From Anaerolineae bacterium (GTDB taxonomy: Bacteria > Chloroflexota > Anaerolineae > B4-G1), in assembly GCA_030612585.1 (NCBI GenBank), contig JAUWNP010000227.1, forward strand, positions 1 to 6,690: a stretch of DNA of 6,690 nt, given 5' to 3'. Shown here in pieces: positions 6,443-6,690 of this stretch. The notes under the pieces were generated by a model. That model worked only from the letters and a program-made list of their open reading frames with translations. It had not been told where the DNA came from and did no database searches. The position numbers and the translations under genes were made by a program. Position 1 is the first letter of the stretch. Each line of letters begins with the position of its first letter.

Positions 6443-6470
6443 AGTATATCATGACTTGAACATTTGTCAA
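6443..6470 (-). promoter_or_regulatory. Sigma-70-type promoter for the minus-strand RNA
   Basis: On the minus strand: -35 TTGACA (6470-6465, full consensus), a 16-base spacer, an extended -10 TG (6451-6450), one base, then -10 TATACT (6448-6443, five of six consensus). The predicted start G6436 coincides with the first base of the RNA's closing stem. The flanking CTTGA/TCAAG around the -35 forms an imperfect palindrome (6471-6455) that might be an operator. This A/T-rich patch stands out from its GC-rich surroundings. Confidence 0.7.
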
Positions 6471-6509
6471 GAAAGGCTGTCGAACGCCGCAAAACTGAAA
6501 GAAGACTTT

Positions 6510-6596
6510 GTGACTCGACACGACATCATGGGCGACAACCGCACCCGGGAACTCGCTCCCGAAATCAGCGCGCACCCAGCGGTGAACCCTGTTTGA
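6510..6596 (+). pseudogene. Remnant of the leader gene's 5' end
   Basis: The frame from GTG 6510 reads VTRHDIMGDNRTRELAPEI and then departs from the left copy, ending at TGA 6594-6596 after 28 codons. It matches the 35-residue leader over about 16 residues, with one extra codon. There is only a weak purine stretch (GAAAGAAGA at 6496-6504) ahead and no intact continuation, so it is most likely a fragment left by recombination. Confidence 0.45.
6519..6571 (+). repeat. Direct repeat, right copy (partner 5441-5490)
   Basis: CACGACATCAT (6519-6529), four bases, then a 34-base block identical to 5453-5486 at 6534-6567, then CGC after one mismatch. Flanking sequence on both sides differs from the left copy, apart from a comparable order of elements (leader frame, then DUF3800-like sequence). 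Confidence 0.85.
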
Positions 6597-6682
6597 GCAT
6601 CGTGGATTACGTGAACTGGGCTGTGTATCGCGCCTTTACTCGGGGGGATTTGATGTCAAAAAAATCACCCCTTTGTAGCTAG
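6584..6682 (+). pseudogene. C-terminal fragment of a second DUF3800-type protein
   Basis: Without a start of its own, this frame reads PCLSIVDYVNWAVYRAFTRG and ends SKKSPLCS before TAG 6680-6682. SIVDYVNWAVYRAF matches the conserved late helix of DUF3800 proteins and lines up with LQAVDYLLWALQRLYERRED in the intact gene (VDY and WA shared, RAF against RLY). The N-terminal four fifths are missing, and it is joined in another frame to the leader remnant, so it is debris from a diverged paralogue. The match is short but specific. Confidence 0.5.
6642..6671. other. Hairpin over the DUF3800 fragment
   Basis: GGGGGGATTT (6642-6651) and AAATCACCCC (6662-6671) pair at nine of ten positions around the loop GATGTCAAAA. 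Only TTTG follows on the plus strand, so it would be a weak terminator at best. The seven A at 6658-6664 sit in the same relative place, after an S-x-K-K codon run, as those beside the terminator of the intact unit. Confidence 0.35.
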
Positions 6683-6690
6683 GCCCGTTT

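Noticed and set aside
6464..6682. 72-codon ORF starting TTG 6464 as a real gene
   Set aside because: Its start lies in the minus-strand promoter, it has no ribosome site, and its first half reads the direct repeat in a different frame; only the last 33 or so codons carry a family signature.

Overview
This is a GC-rich bacterial window with the character of a defence island. It reads left to right as the 3' part of a DNA-methyltransferase/restriction gene, a small GIY-YIG nuclease, a large Mrr-type nuclease/STAND-NTPase/HEAT-repeat protein split by an in-frame stop, and a DUF3800 gene, followed by gene debris. No ribosomal, tRNA or housekeeping marker is present, so the host cannot be named from this sequence. 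The GC content, the nSTAND1 and HEAT-repeat style and the CACTGAA/TTCAGCG intergenic repeats fit Chloroflexota-like genomes, but this is only a guess.

Layout. Positions 1-2009 hold an Eco57I/type IIG-like adenine-N6 methyltransferase, cut at the left edge just after its SAM-binding motif I. Positions 2001-2094 hold a self-complementary intergenic repeat, related to a second copy at 5317-5399. Positions 2133-2579 hold a GIY-YIG nuclease that overlaps the next gene by 19 bases. Positions 2561-5200 form one long frame encoding an Mrr-like nuclease, an nSTAND1 NTPase, a winged-helix-like region and HEAT repeats. It is interrupted only by TAA at 3998-4000. Positions 5201-5434 are non-coding as far as I can see. 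Positions 5435-5542 hold a 35-codon ORF that resembles the beginning of a larger gene and is coupled by an ATGA overlap to the DUF3800 gene at 5539-6378.

The most interesting part lies opposite the 3' end of the DUF3800 gene. The minus strand has a near-consensus extended -10 promoter (6470-6443). It is followed by about 108 nt that fold into a closed multibranch structure and end in a perfect intrinsic terminator (6356-6329), which lies inside the DUF3800 coding sequence. This looks like a structured small RNA convergent with, and antisense to, the DUF3800 3' end. To my recollection, DUF3800 genes are known neighbours of several computationally found RNA families (DUF3800-I and later motifs).

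The DUF3800 gene plus RNA is flanked by direct repeats (5441-5490 and 6519-6571) with a 34-bp identical core. The second repeat is followed by a fragment of another DUF3800 C-terminus (6584-6682). I infer that a leader + DUF3800 + RNA unit was once present twice and that the right copy has decayed. Working together, the left genes could modify or cut foreign DNA and the STAND protein could act as a sensor-activated nuclease. The role of the DUF3800-RNA pair is unknown.
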